Of a stretch of DNA of 64,000 bases, positions 31,753 through 43,344 are shown in pieces. The notes under the pieces are model-generated. The model did not search any database and was not told the origin of the DNA. It worked only from the letters and a program-made list of their open reading frames with translations. Made by a program: the position numbers and the translations under genes. Position 1 is the stretch's first letter, and the number at the start of each line of letters is the position of its first letter. Source of the stretch: Ectobius pallidus (lineage: Eukaryota; Arthropoda; Insecta; Blattodea; Ectobiidae); NCBI GenBank assembly GCA_964059195.1, contig CAXKWD010000003.1, forward strand, positions 196,502,174 through 196,566,173. Direction: 5' to 3'.

Positions 31753-31760
<8 letters not shown>

Positions 31761-31857
31761 TAAATTCAAATATATATACAGAATGTTCCCGAATCGCAGT
31801 CTATTTCGTTCGAGGAGGCAATCCTAATTACAACTTAAAAGATGGTGCAACTAATGT

Positions 31858-32031
31858 TAGTATTTCAGGCGATATTATGTTTTATTGTTAACAATAGATA
31901 ATTTTATATCAAACGATTGAAAACTATTTCAAGAGCATTTTGAAAGAACTTTTGAGATACTGATTTCAATATTATGTAGTTAATTGTTAATTGTTCGGAA
32001 TTGATGACTTAGGTTTTTCATTTGTTCTTGT
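31858..32031. repeat. Direct repeat of 174 bp, copy 2
   Basis: Direct repeat partner of 30,754-30,927. Divergence starts abruptly on both sides. Confidence 0.88.
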
Positions 32032-32162
32032 CCATTTACATTACCTTCGTTTCACTTCTTTTATAATACATAAATTTAAGCTTTCTAGTGTTGTTAACAC
32101 TGTCAACACTCATAATTCCTCATTTCGACTGCTGTGATAGTTTGTTAAGTGACTTGAGCTGA

Positions 32163-33240
32163 AAACTAGGACAAAGACTGCAACGCGTTCATAATGCTTG
32201 CGTTCGCTACATTTGTGGTATTCGTGAATCAGATCATATTACGCCAGCATTTGAAAAATTATCATGGCTTCAATTTGACGACAGAAGAAAACTGCACCCT
32301 CTCTGTCTTCTCTATCGATTTGTGACACTTCCTCTCCTCACTATGTATCATCACGCTTTTGTGCACTTTCATCTCATCACGACCTGATTACCCGGTCTGG
32401 GCACGATCATATTCTTTTAGTACCTGAACTTCATACATATCTTTACTCATAATCAGGATTCGGATGTTTATGACCTAAAAGAGTGGAAAATATTACTGCA
32501 AATATGACTTTAAAAATGACTATATATGACCTCATAAAAGAACGCATTTTCTAAAAATAATGTTTCAATTTCAAATGTTTAGTGACACTAAACTATTACA
32601 TCACATTAATTAAATCAGATGATCACTTTTTAACAAATTTACAGGTGATTTACAGTTCTACTTGTAAAGAACTTATCTGTTAATGTTTCCAGATATTACT
32701 GCAAATGTGAACTGAAAATCTTGTAAAAAAACATGTCTATTGGAAGTTGTTACAACCAGGAGGAAGAGGTAATTGTGCTATTACTTGTTATTGTTCCTTC
32801 ACATTTCAGTTACAGTAAAACCAAAATATTCGTGATTCTGTTTCGGAAAAAAAAAGTTTACAATTTATTGCACATACTGCATAATTGCGCTCTTTTACCG
32901 AATTTATAACTGAAATATGACGTTAAATTACTAATATGAGCGAAATATGACCAAGACCATGAAAACGACCAAAATATGACTTTGTATGAGAAATAAAAAG
33001 ATCCGATTGCGATAAGAAATGTGCAGTTCGTGTTTAATTTTTATTTCCGGCGAGAATGGAGGTAAGGATGAAAATATGACTTGTCATAAATATCCGAACC
33101 CTACTCATAATCCTTCACTACTTGTGTTATCCGGATGTGTAATTCTTTATCACCTCGTAGCATGGACTGCCGGTCATTAGCAACTTCCAAATGGCAATAT
33201 TAACACCACAAAAACTGTCTAGGCTTAACAGTCTCGAAAT
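32163..33240 (+). pseudogene. Jockey/CR1-like LINE 3' coding remnant, split by a hAT MITE
   Basis: The first half reads LQRVHNACVRYICGIRESDH then ITPAFEKLSWLQFDDRRKLH and LCLLYRFV, the conserved region after the reverse transcriptase of jockey/CR1-type elements. After a shift near 32,330 it continues SRFCALSSHHDLITRSGHDH. Beyond the MITE at 32,454-33,103 the same frame continues SFTTCVIRMCNSLSP, the usual closing segment (RLWNSLP in relatives). The reverse transcriptase catalytic region is missing. Confidence 0.85.
32454..33103. mobile_element. hAT-type MITE, family 2, copy 2 (650 bp)
   Basis: The ends CAGGATTCGGA and TCCGAACCCTA are inverted. CTCATAAT flanks both ends exactly (32,446-32,453 and 33,104-33,111). 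The sequence is the reverse complement of 846-1471 with many small differences. It sits inside a LINE coding segment. Confidence 0.93.
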
Positions 33241-34525
33241 AACTATCATAACGAACTAAATCCTGGCATTGATTATATTTAATGAGGCACCGCAGTTATA
33301 ATTAATTATTTCCTTCCTCCTAATTGGCTTATTTCCATGAATCGTTAACACTACGTAGCCTACGTTAGACACTTTTTCTGGGGACTAAAATAACCCAGTT
33401 CCTGGGATTTCATATATCTTTGTTACCGAATGAGGAAGCCCTAGAATAAAAGATTCAACAGTATGTTGGAACTACTTTTCTTAGAACATGAAGTAAGCTC
33501 ATCGCAAGACTTATATTGCATTGGGAAATCAACACAGGATTCTGTTTGAAGCTGCTCAATTACAACACAATGCTATGTGAACGGATACCGCAGCCGAGGC
33601 TGAACAGCATATCCATTCCCTTGCCGCAGGTCACCCGTCGCCCGCAGCTGTAGTTTGTGTTGCAGAACATACAGGATCAATATCAATCACTCACAAATCC
33701 ACTAGCCGTATTAACTTAACTATCCCTCAGCTCCAATTCTCACGTCTACAGTGGCGTATCTTTGAGTTCTGCCTGGAAAATAGTAACATTTCCGATCTTT
33801 TATACCATAATATTATCATTCGTATTTTTTTACTCCAAAACAGAAGATAACATACTTTAAAGATTGGTGTGTAACAATCACACCCTCGTATTGTGACGTA
33901 AAGAAAGCGACCGCATTGCTGGAGTACGTATTCAGTTTTTAAGACATATAAAGTCGCATTATCTGCTCCCTAAGAATATCGGCGTTTCTTTACAACATGA
34001 CTAGCTTATAATGACCCTTAAGAAAGATGATTAAAATAAAAGCTTAATAGCTTGATATGGTCCTAATTTAATTTTTGTAAGATTTCTAAATAAAATTGTT
34101 ATATCCATTTTTTAGAGAAGCGCAAAAGATAAAAATGTATAGGCATATCACTTACGATTTTAAATATAAAAAAGTAAAAGTAAAATAAAAGCGTGTTCAT
34201 GTGAAGTGGTGCTAAGGTAAGAGAAAGTTTTCGCCTATCTTCGTGTCACTTTCCTGAACGACTCTTCACCAAAACATAATTTTTTCACCAATTTTAAAAA
34301 TTCAATTCTCAGCTACGCTGTTCACGAACCCAAACACACACACGAGATGTTTTCGATCATTTATTGTGCTTCTATATTCCAGGACGTGTAATAATTCTCT
34401 AAACTCGACAAGGAAATTTATTATCGTCTACCTAGATTTCCTATAGTACAGACAAAGATACCCAAGTAACAGCGCGTGACATTTTAGCATTTTGCTAAAG
34501 CGTTTCCCTTATAAGCACTGTAGCA
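33241..34525. other. Stretch with no firm feature
   Basis: The interval 34,230-34,350 resembles part of the cttcctctg element (words 'cttcgtgtcac' and 'agctacgctgttcac', then CACACA), so a very diverged copy may be present. Nothing else was recognised. Confidence 0.35.
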
Positions 34526-34526
34526 A

Positions 34527-34684
34527 GTAGTCGACTTGGGTGGCGCAGTTAGTATCGCGCTGGCTTTCTGTGCCCAAGGTTGCTGGTTCGATCGCGGCCC
34601 AGGTCGATAGCATTTATGTGTGCATAAATGCGACAGGCCCATGTCAGTATATTTGAATGAATGAATGAATGAATGAATGAATGA
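34527..34684 (+). repeat. tRNA-derived SINE, family D, with (GAAT)n tail
   Basis: On the plus strand A box-like TGGCGCAGTTAG and B box-like GGTTCGATCGC are spaced as in a tRNA. The body words 'cccaggtcgat' and 'gacaggcccatgt' recur in the duplicated units near 13,320 and 14,040. Eight GAAT units follow (34,652-34,684). Confidence 0.75.
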
Positions 34685-34797
34685 GCCACATGTGTCCCAT
34701 TCAGGGCTAGGGCCTCCCTCTGATGAGGGGTAGCTCGGTTAGAATCTCATATGGTGAGCTGGTCCATATGAGCTTGGTAAACACTTCACTTTCACTA

Positions 34798-34990
34798 AAC
34801 TTCTTCCAGCAACTCGGTGTGTAGGCTTCTCCAGACATCTCTGTTCTTTGCTACGCTGGACCAGTGTACCCCGGCACGCCTTCTGAAGAAATCTACCCAC
34901 CTCGTTCTTGGTCTTCCTCTCTCCCTTTTGCCGATCCTAGGCTCCCATACAGTAGAGATGTTTCCCCATCTGGTACCTGGAAGTCTCGCT
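34798..34990 (-). pseudogene. LINE ORF2 C-terminal fragment
   Basis: The minus-strand frame reads RKWGGHVARLPGTRWGN, then GKRERGRPRTRWVDFFRRRA, then WSSVAKNRDVWRSLHTELLEE and a stop at 34,795. The 'RGRP-x-x-RW-x-D' signature and the 'DR-x-x-WR' ending are typical of the C-terminus of insect endonuclease/reverse-transcriptase LINEs. Upstream codons in this frame (35,000-35,112) derive from SINE-D-like sequence, so the LINE segment is 5' truncated. The flank 34,690-34,797 is probably its 3' untranslated region. Confidence 0.85.
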
Positions 34991-35235
34991 ACATGACCAC
35001 CCCACTTCCTTACTGGTATATAAAAGAACCCCTGCGGACAAAATTCCGGCACACCGGCGACGGTAACAGACCTTAATTGCAGTACACCCATCGTTAAATA
35101 ACCATATACCAACTAACCAACCATAGCATAGAGAACCTTTATGTGTAATTTTATAGCATGTTTACGATCTTTGCGTATCAGTTCGACGCATGATGACTGA
35201 TGCACTGTGTCTATTCTTCGTTTTAACGTATACTC

Positions 35236-36107
35236 AATTTTTACTTCCTCTGCCCGTACCATAGGTACTATAGGTAGAGGAAGTATTGTTTTCGACCCTA
35301 AAATTCGAAGTTGAGTTTTTAGCATATATACACGTTTCAAGGCCCCCTGAATCCAAAAATACTATTTTTGGAAAGATGTCTGTGTGTGTGTGTGTCTGTG
35401 TGTGTGTGTGTCTGTGTGTGTGTCTGTCTGTGTGGAAGTTTGTGAACAGGCTAGCTCCGAAACGGATAATCGTATGAAAAAAAAAATTTCGTATTTGGGT
35501 CAGGTACCTTCTGAAGATGTGATTCGAAGATTGGCGACAAATTTCTCTTATTTTTAAGAGGACTTTACATGAAGAAATTTTCGTTTTTCGCGATTTTCTC
35601 AAAAACGGCTCTAACGATTTTCTTTAAAATTCTCACATGTGTTCCTTTTACTGAGAGGTAAAACTTTTATTTGAAACTTTTTTTCGAAAAAATTCTCTGA
35701 GAGTAGTTACAATCCACCCACTGTTCACCCACTGTTTGTAGAAATTTTGTCTTGCGTGATGAACAACTGAATACGCGCTCTTTCACGGCCTCTTATTCTA
35801 TATAAGAATGTGAAGTGAGAAAGATGTATTGTTGGCCAGGTATAGAGTAAAGAAGTATCTGAGGGAAATATTCGATAAATTTCGGAAATTATTCTTTACG
35901 GCGGAAAGTTCAATAAACGTCTGCAGTCACTTGTTCTTTTTTTTTTAAGTTTGTTATATAGACTGCGCTTTTAGTCGCATCATTGAAAGAAGAGGTATTT
36001 ATGGGATAATTAGCCTAAAATTGTGTGCGATTCTGTAAAAGGATATGAGAATACTGCTAACTTTTATTTGGGCAGAGGAAGTTATGTGACTTTCACATCA
36101 GATTTTT
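35236..36107 (-). mobile_element. Non-autonomous cttcctctg element, copy 2, inverted
   Basis: The ends are CTTCCTCTGCCCG (35,244) and GGGCAGAGGAAG (to 36,081), inverted relative to each other. On one side similarity to copy 1 continues a further 26 bases ('atgtgactttcacatcagat' region). A possible TTA duplication touches the inner termini. The interior has a TG microsatellite (35,381-35,432) and the 'aaaacggctctaacgatttt' block shared with copy 1. Confidence 0.7.
35381..35432. repeat. (TG)n microsatellite with TCTG interruptions
   Basis: About 25 TG units with four TC interruptions. Open frames on both strands through it are low-complexity. Confidence 0.95.
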
Positions 36108-38150
36108 TATTAGTACGGTATTCGGTAATATAGTGGCAATAAATCATAAATAAATATCCTGCCCGTAATTTGCTTTTGCAAAGAGGAAACAACCCAAGTC
36201 GAATTGGCGGTTTGAAACCGGACCTCTAGAATGCAACTCTGCATTTTAACAACGCAGCTTCTCTATAATCACTTAAAACTCTTTCTGTAATCTCTATAAA
36301 TAATGACAAAATAGTCTTGCATACTTCGCATGCCTCGGTTTTCATATGAAAGTCAATTTCCTTCTCTCCCTCAAGACCCACTCCTTTATTCGCTACATGG
36401 CTTTATGGCAAGATAGTGTTTTATAGATAGTAAAAGATCCCCTGGCTACCATTAAGCAGAGCGGGCTGCATATCCTGCAGGAGTAATGAGCCGGTGTTAT
36501 TATACTCACGCCTCTTGCTTGTCAGATTTCACTCGAGAACCACAACAGTGCAAAACAGCTACAGTGCGAGCATTCTGGGTCGGCGTACCAGAGTTCGGAG
36601 TGTTCGCATGAAAACCAAAATTCCTGTGAATTCAGAGAATCTCTAGAACAGATGGAAGTTTTGAAATTATCCTTTCATTGTAAAAAAAAATTATAACTTG
36701 ACAATACACGCAGTATGGAAGCAATTCGTCACTTATATGCCAGAGCAACGAGTATGCAGGAATTTAGATTTTGAGCTAAGTGCATAGCTGGCATCTATTT
36801 ACATTTATCTTTGTTCTGCAAGAACCGCGAATGTTGTATCTTCTTTTCTTGGCGAGTAATAGCTAGTTCCATTTCCATGAAAGTATAAACTCTGCTTTAT
36901 TCGTTATGCCACAATCACGAATGTGACACTTTTTTTTTATTCTATCCTGTACTTCTCTATGATGCCTACATCATGAATGTGCCACATTCGCGAATTTAGC
37001 AGAACAAGCGCAGCACTTGAAGAAAGATGACGCGGTGTGTATGTACCACATTCGTTAATATAGCAGTTAAATAAACAACAAAGGATTCAACATTCGCGAA
37101 CACAATGGTAACAGCAATGGAGATCTGTGTATCTGAAGTACGCGACTGGCCATGGAGATTTTTATATACAAGGGGTTGATTTCTCATGAGTTAACTTTTA
37201 CAGTTTAGGTCATGGGTTACAACACATTGTCATTTATCACTGGATAAAAAGTATTTGTCATTGTATTCTGTACTCTCCTAAAGTCCTTTTATTATTACAT
37301 TTTTTTAAATGACAGTCTTGTTTTGGTTTTGACTGAGCAGAGGAAAAACGTTTTTATAACCGGCCCTTGTGCAGTAACGAAATTATTAATACAGAAATTA
37401 TAGTACATAATACTGTATGGTTGTATGTAGATAAGTTTGGAGATTTTCCTTTGTTATATTGTATTTAATAAATATCTTAAGTCTATCTCCAAACAATTAT
37501 TTTAAATACATTAATTGCAGAAAACTGTAGTGCTCCTGATGCTAAATAGTGCTCTATTAAATCCATTTAGGGTCTGTACATTTCACAACCTGTCACCAAA
37601 GTGTCTTACAAAAATTCCTAAAGAATGAGTTATGGACGGCTGTGAACTCCCCACTAAAAGAGCAGCTCACAAAAGACTCAGCAGGGCAGCTTTTGGAGGG
37701 TACCAAGAAATATATTACAAACAACAGTGACAGAAAGGAAAATTAATTATTCTTCGAATCCTTGTCGAGATAATAAAGCACGAGAGGAAATAATTTCGAT
37801 ACATATGCTCTTTTTACACTGTGGCATTTCACAACGGAGAATGTTTTGAGTGGTGCCGTAGAATTACCAGCAGATCTGTTTAATTCACTATTAAATTTGT
37901 ATTTCAGCGTTTTATTTTCTTTATTTTGAAAAAATTACGACCACATAAATAGAGCAAAAGAGTGGCATATTTAGGGCAGGTACACTAAACGAGGGTGAAT
38001 GTCCAATCCACAGAGTTGACCAGCCCATAACAGCAGTCGGTCGTGATTATGTAAATAAAAATGCATTAGTTCAACATGATGTTATGCCAAAACCACGAAT
38101 GTGACAGAATCAAGCTATGGGAAGGGTTCTAATCACATTTAAATGAACAT
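36108..38150. other. Two kilobases with no recognised gene
   Basis: A diverged SINE-G-like piece may occupy 36,180-36,260. Otherwise no coding frame, inverted repeat or family member was found; the longest frames are around 60 codons. Confidence 0.4.
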
Positions 38151-38152
38151 TA

Positions 38153-39001
38153 CAGGTAGGGACAAAAAGCGGACCGACTCTTGTAGACTGAATCTCTATA
38201 TATATATATAAAAGGCTTTGTCCTGACTGACAGGAATCAACGTAGAGCCTAAACTATAACAGGTAGAGACTTGGAATTTTGACAGTACCTTCGTTTCTTA
38301 ATGTAAGTGCACATTAAGAAAGTATTTTGCATTTTTTTTTATTTTAAATGACAAAAATCAAATGTTTTTGAGAATACTTAATCCCTTCTTACACAGAATT
38401 ATCGAATCCGAATCACGTTTGACATTAAAACATATTGTTGCCAGTGGGTTTCAGATGGGTTTGGAATTAAATTAAATGGAAGTTTGACAATTACAGTTGG
38501 CTTTGTCTATTTTTGTCATACCTTGGAAATTAAACTTTCGCGATCGCTTGAATGTTGTAAGCCCTAATATGGTCAAACATTGTTTTATTTGGACGAAACT
38601 CACAATACAGGGGTTTTCTGGACCAAGGAACTCGAATCTGAGGTCGCTTTTACCAGGCGGTGCTATCTAATCGTGGTATGTAGTCCACGTGATTTAGGTG
38701 TTAATAAATATAGTGATTTAACTATTATGCTCTTAAGTTTTAATTTTTGAAATAATTATCGCGGGCGAAGCTGCGGGCACATGCTAGTATAATATAATTT
38801 GTATTAGTATTTTATAATAATATTAATAATTAATATATTCAGTTATAAAACAATATTCTGGGTTTCGAAATGGGCTAAGTCAACAGTCGACACTAGAACA
38901 AATTTCAATGCATTCCCTGCTATCCTGTGAATAGGCACGCGCATTGGCTCGTATCGGCAGCTTAGATAATTTAGTCGGTCCGCTTTTTCTTCCCCTACCT
39001 T
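38153..39001. mobile_element. TA-flanked MITE, second copy, containing a Helitron
   Basis: The left end CAGGTAGGGACAAAAAGCGG and the right end (gtcggtccgctttttcttcc, then CCTACCTT) are inverted repeats; TA flanks both ends (38,151-38,152 and 39,002-39,003). It is the same family as 612-825. Removing the Helitron leaves about 254 bp. Confidence 0.87.
38193..38787 (+). mobile_element. Non-autonomous Helitron, copy b (595 bp)
   Basis: It starts TCTCTATATATATATATAAA after an A and ends CTAG before a T. The 3' hairpin CGCGGGCGAAGCTGCG has one mismatch relative to copy a. About half the length of copy a is missing internally. No target duplication, as expected. Confidence 0.9.
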
Positions 39002-39003
39002 TA

Positions 39004-39719
39004 CATGTTATTCTAACTGCCGATATGACATACTCCAACACAAATATTCACTTATTTTTAATTATATACTTTTACTTAAGCTTTAAAATTTCAATTGCGT
39101 TTTTCTCAAAACCATTAAAATGTACATTCGTGGTTCTGGCATATAGGTGCCTAATTTATTGGGATTAGAAACTCCAGTGTTTGCCCACTTTTCAGTTTAG
39201 TCTTGTCTAATATTCAGTAATCGATTTTCTGTTGTTAAAATCACACTTTCATTAAACACTATTACTAAAATGAGTAGTATGAGGAGCAGTATATCCCATT
39301 CACTCCACGTGGAAGCAAAGCGCCTTAATGAAGACACGCCTCTGAATTCTATTCCTCACCATCAGCTTAATCTCATTCCATTCCCATCTCTGCCTCAGCT
39401 GGAACCGTGTTGTACCAACTCATCCTGCATCTATTTAAGCCCTGAGGATTCTATTCAAAAGACATTCTTGTAATGTTTCCATTATCCCTCCTTAACAGAC
39501 GTGCAATCCAATTCTATTTTCTGAATTCCATCTATTTATTGATTTCTGCTGATAACTTATGTTTCTCTTACCTGCATTTCAAAGGACCGTGGCCACCAGG
39601 TTTTTATAATATTCCTCAGACATCTGTTCACGAAATACTTGTAATTTCTTTTCGATCACTTTTGCACCTTCCCATGTTTCACAGTCATATAATAAGGTGG
39701 ACTTTATGTAAGTTATAAA
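39004..39719. other. Stretch with no recognisable feature
   Basis: Three short plus-strand frames (up to 81 codons) have no recognisable domain. Confidence 0.4.
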
Positions 39720-39721
39720 TA

Positions 39722-40631
39722 CAGAGTCCGCCAGAAAAATGTATACACTCTTTCTCAGACTGTATCGGGATATTGTATCGGGATATTACCAGTATGTTGT
39801 AGTATGGTCTTACGCTCAACATATGTCGTTACTTTCAACAAGATAGTGACAAAACAAAATGGCTGGAGAACGCTTAACGTTCGACCAGCGAAAATGCATT
39901 CTGAAGTGGTTTATCAGGTTTGATAATTAATGCCGTTGAAGTGCAGCGTCAGTGGAGGCGGGAGTTTGAAACAGAACCCCCAACCCGCCTAACAATTAAA
40001 CGCATTATTGGCAAGTTTGAGGCACATGGAACGATTTGTGATATTCATAAAGGAAGATCAGGAAGACCGCGTACAGCTACAAGTCCTGCTTCTTCGGATC
40101 TCGTGTTGGAAAAGTTTGTTACTTCTCCACAAAAGTATGCTACGCAATGTGCGCGTGAAGTGGGGATTAGCTGTACAAGTGTACGACGAATTCTGAAAGG
40201 TGCTAAGTGGAAACCTTACATTCCACGATTACTGCATGTGATTAATGATGACGATCCTGATTGGACGAAGAGGGCCCATTGAGTTCCCTCCACGGTCGCC
40301 AGAATTAACCCCTATGGACTTTTACTTATGGGGAACCGTGAAAGATCAAGTCTATCGACGTAAGCCAAGCACGTTGGAGGAACTTCGCCAGGAGATTACA
40401 GCGGCATGTGCTGCGATCTCCATTGAAACATTGACCGACGTAGATGCGGCGACCGCTCATCGTTCAGTAATGTGTCTGGCCGCCAACGGCCAACATTTTG
40501 AACATCTAATGTAACCACTGGACTAAGAAAGTACTACCGATAGATGTTTGATTAGTATTTAAATTAAAAAAACAAACCTAATAAATAGTTTCGTTCCTTA
40601 AAGTGTGTATACATTTTTCTGGCGGACCCTG
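39722..40631 (+). mobile_element. Tc1/mariner-type transposon, internally deleted (910 bp)
   Basis: The termini CAGAGTCCGCCAGAAAAATG and the inverted right end differ at one base in the first 26; TA flanks both ends (39,720-39,721 and 40,632-40,633). Inside is a transposase gene with frameshifts and a central deletion. Confidence 0.95.
39859..40514 (+). pseudogene. Tc1/mariner-like transposase, central catalytic part deleted
   Basis: The start MAGERLTFDQRKCILKWF (39,859) gives the first helix-turn-helix. After a shift near 39,915 comes VEVQRQWRREF, then GRSGRPRTATS (an AT-hook-like linker) and a second helix-turn-helix ending VRRILKGAKWKPYIP. After a second shift near 40,265 the last catalytic motif appears, FPPRSPELTPMDFYLWGTVK, followed by LEELRQEITAACAAI and the C-terminus HFEHLM with a stop at 40,512. 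The first two catalytic aspartates are absent: the sequence jumps from DWTKRAH to the third-acid motif, a loss of roughly 100-150 residues. The protein cannot be active. Confidence 0.92.
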
Positions 40632-40633
40632 TA

Positions 40634-41400
40634 TTTTTCTTTAAAGTTTTTTAGACATTCGGTTTCATCTTCAGATATTATGAAAAGCATCTTCTACAGA
40701 TTCCTACAACAATAAATTATGCATTCGTTTGTTAATCATTATAAGGGGTGATTGAGAAGTAGAAGGGACACATAGGCCTACAGAAAATTCTAGAGGCTAC
40801 AAAATATAAAGAAATACTGCTCAGACATTAATAACAGTGTAATTTTAAAAAATGTTATTTCCCTCATAAAAGTAAATGGCATTTTTTTTTACACGATCGA
40901 TCACAAAACACCGAAAGCCATGTTTTAAATACTTATAAAAGGATTTGTTTTCTCAACATATATTTTTCGGATGTTATTGTATCGATATAGTTGTATGCAT
41001 TTCTTTAATTTAAAAATCAGTTTATATTATGTGTATGCTATTTTTAAATAGTAATTTTTGTTGTTAAAGTTTATGAAAATTGTATTTATCCGTAAGAAGT
41101 TCACAAAATCATGCCAGTATGGCAGTGTTCCAAAGTGATATTCTCAAAAGTAAACCAACATTTATCTCCCAGTTAAAAAAGTAAACGCCACTAAATACAA
41201 TAAGCTTCTTGTAACATTGCTATATATTTACCATGTTGATGAACATTTTGACTTTTGTTTTTTTAAATTTTATGTTGATATTTGTTAGATAAGTGTAACT
41301 TACATCCATACCCGTTATTTATACAAGGATCTTCGGTTCTCCAAGCCACCGCTTTACATTGAGCTACCATGGCAACATACAGAACCAACATTAAATTCTC
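40634..41400. other. Stretch with no recognisable feature
   Basis: AT-rich sequence without a family match. Confidence 0.4.
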
Positions 41401-41403
41401 CAA

Positions 41404-41482
41404 CTGACCCACATCTCGCGGCCATGGCATTGAATTTTTCAGTCTGATTCTACCTTTCCATCTTAGCCTACACACGGCCAGT
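41404..41482. repeat. Short repeat shared in inverted orientation with 50,797-50,872
   Basis: The words 'cctttccatcttagcctaca' and 'ggccagtgtgaaataatt' match the reverse complement of the later site over about 75 bases. The element to which they belong is not known. Confidence 0.6.
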
Positions 41483-41819
41483 GTGAAATAATTATCATCC
41501 CACTAACACTGTACGTTTGGCACTGTCTATTTCGTCTCACAGCACTTCACATCTACTCTTATACAATTCAACTCCCTCCCTCACTTGTGAGACATCGAGT
41601 ATACTCGGCGATGTTCGTCTCTCACAGTGTAAACTTTCACGAAGAGTACAAAATTAGGAAAACAGTTTCTTTAGTACATAAGGCCTAAGTGAAATGAACA
41701 CAATGAACAAATATCCTAATTTTATTTTTACTTACGATTTACATAGCTCTGAACCACAAACATTTTTAATAAACTGCCAGTGTATATTTCTTAAGAATCC
41801 TGGAGTCAAATAACAATGG

Positions 41820-41846
41820 CGGGCAAAACCGCGGGCACCAGCTATT
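41820..41846 (+). mobile_element. Degenerate Helitron 3' end
   Basis: The words 'ggcgggcaaaaccgcgggca' and 'ccagctat' match the 3' hairpin and terminus of the Helitron family, with CTAT instead of CTAG. The body to the left is not recognisable. Confidence 0.55.
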
Positions 41847-42240
41847 GAGAGTTTAACCCTAAAAGTTTCGTGGACAATAAAAATCCAAACAAACCATTCC
41901 TTCCCTTGAAAAATTATATAATTTCTGTAAATTACATTGAATTTATCAAATTAAATTCACATCATTTCAACTCTCAACAAACAGTTGAGAAACAATACGC
42001 ATTATGTGTTCAAAGTTAGCTTTGGAACTGCATAATCGAACCTGAGATCGTTTTCCCAGGCGGCGCTTTCAAATCGTGGAATGTACTTTAAAGCCGGGAT
42101 TTTAACTGTTTCATTAATTATTAATGGTTTAGTTTATGAATGATTCGCGTGCAAGTGTTAATAATTATTATACTCTTATTATACTCTTAATTTTTAATTT
42201 TCAATTAATTATCGTGAGCGAATCCGCGGGCACATGCTAG
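41847..42240 (+). mobile_element. Helitron 3' fragment, copy d
   Basis: It ends 'gaatccgcgggcacatg' and CTAG with T following. Upstream it shares 'cgaacctgagatcg-ttt' and 'ccaggcggcgctttc' with copies a and b. The 5' TC end was not found, so this is a truncated copy placed directly after another Helitron 3' end. Confidence 0.75.
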
Positions 42241-42241
42241 T

Positions 42242-42700
42242 TTAAGACAAGAGAGACGTCATACACGCCGAATAATATTACGCTAACAGAAGTGTGTATA
42301 GACTGTGGGGACAAAAACAATTCAGTGTGTTTGTATTAACACGACTCAGTTTTGAGAGTAATTTCCTGCTGCTAGAGTGGCAACAGTTTGTTACGTGAGT
42401 GGAAGTTGTTAAGTGTGAGTCTTTTGTTTTTCTAACTGCACACAAGCATGCCTGTGACGGATGATAAGCTTCTACACAAACTGTGTGACATAACTTCAGT
42501 TTGTTTTTCTTAGATTGAGGTTAAGAATGCTGTTATCATTCAGTTTGGTAATAACTGTGATCAGCTAAAAATGTCTTTTGTCACCTACACTCTTAACCAC
42601 GATCGCCAAGGATCAAAGGAATGTAATATACGAGTACATTTTTCTCCTTGCGGCATTCTCTTCTTTATCTTTGATTTTCAGGGTTATTCTTTCTTTCTTT
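42242..42700. other. Stretch with no recognisable feature
   Basis: No coding frame or family match seen. Confidence 0.4.
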
Positions 42701-42707
42701 TTTTTTA

Positions 42708-43090
42708 GTTTTACCTTCCCCTTTTAGGATTTAAGCGACCCAAGCCGCCCGGGCCTTATAGGGCGGCGACCTGTCGGGAGAGGGATTACCTATGGATCAC
42801 ATACGTACTTTTTTGACCAGACAAGGACATGGAATGCCTCCCCAGAAGAATTATCAGCCCAATGTCGGGGCCACCTCCGAGACAACACGAAACTCACCAT
42901 TCACACACTCACTCCAAACAAGGCGAGGATGGAAGATGGTAATGACGGCCAGATGATATCTTGGGACCACAAGGGCCTAAAGTTACCCGACATTTGTCTC
43001 ACATGTGAGGAAAACCCCCAGAAAAAAACCCACCTAGGTAACTTGTCCCGACCAGGATTCGAACCCGTGTCCGCTGCGTGAGAGTAGCGA
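42708..43090 (-). repeat. tRNA-derived SINE, family C, copy 1
   Basis: It aligns with 51,950-52,320 through words such as 'gcgacctgtcgggag' and 'tatggatcacata'. The right end has, on the minus strand, a strong B box (GGGTTCGAATCCTGG). The A-box part of the head appears incomplete. A short head fragment of the same family is at 47,655-47,745. Confidence 0.78.
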
Positions 43091-43184
43091 ACGCATGTTC
43101 AGTGTTATACAAATTCGAAATTACAATTTAGACATATGCTTGCATTATGTGCGAGTTCATAGAAATAGACACTGTTTTAAGTGT

Positions 43185-43290
43185 TCGGTCCTCCCTGGGA
43201 CAGAGCTGGGGGAGGGGGAGGCCCACGACCCGACTGAGGGGCACGAGACCGGCGCGTAGGGTGGCCAGGTCCTTTGGCGGAGAAATATCG
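43185..43290. other. GC-rich island of about 100 bases
   Basis: The segment 'gggacagagctgggggaggg' to 'ggtggccaggtcctttggcg' is far richer in GC than its surroundings. The open frames on both strands through it have no domain. Origin unknown. Confidence 0.5.
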
Positions 43291-43344
43291 ATAAGGTTCA
43301 TTAAATTCATTGCTAATTACATTTCTTGATCAATTATTTCGGTA

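Noticed and set aside
30754..32031. Short LTR retrotransposon
   Set aside because: The direct repeats lack TG...CA ends, a primer-binding site, a polypurine tract and a target duplication.
43147..43329. GC-rich open frames on both strands
   Set aside because: Open because of composition, with no domain; only the GC island itself is reported.
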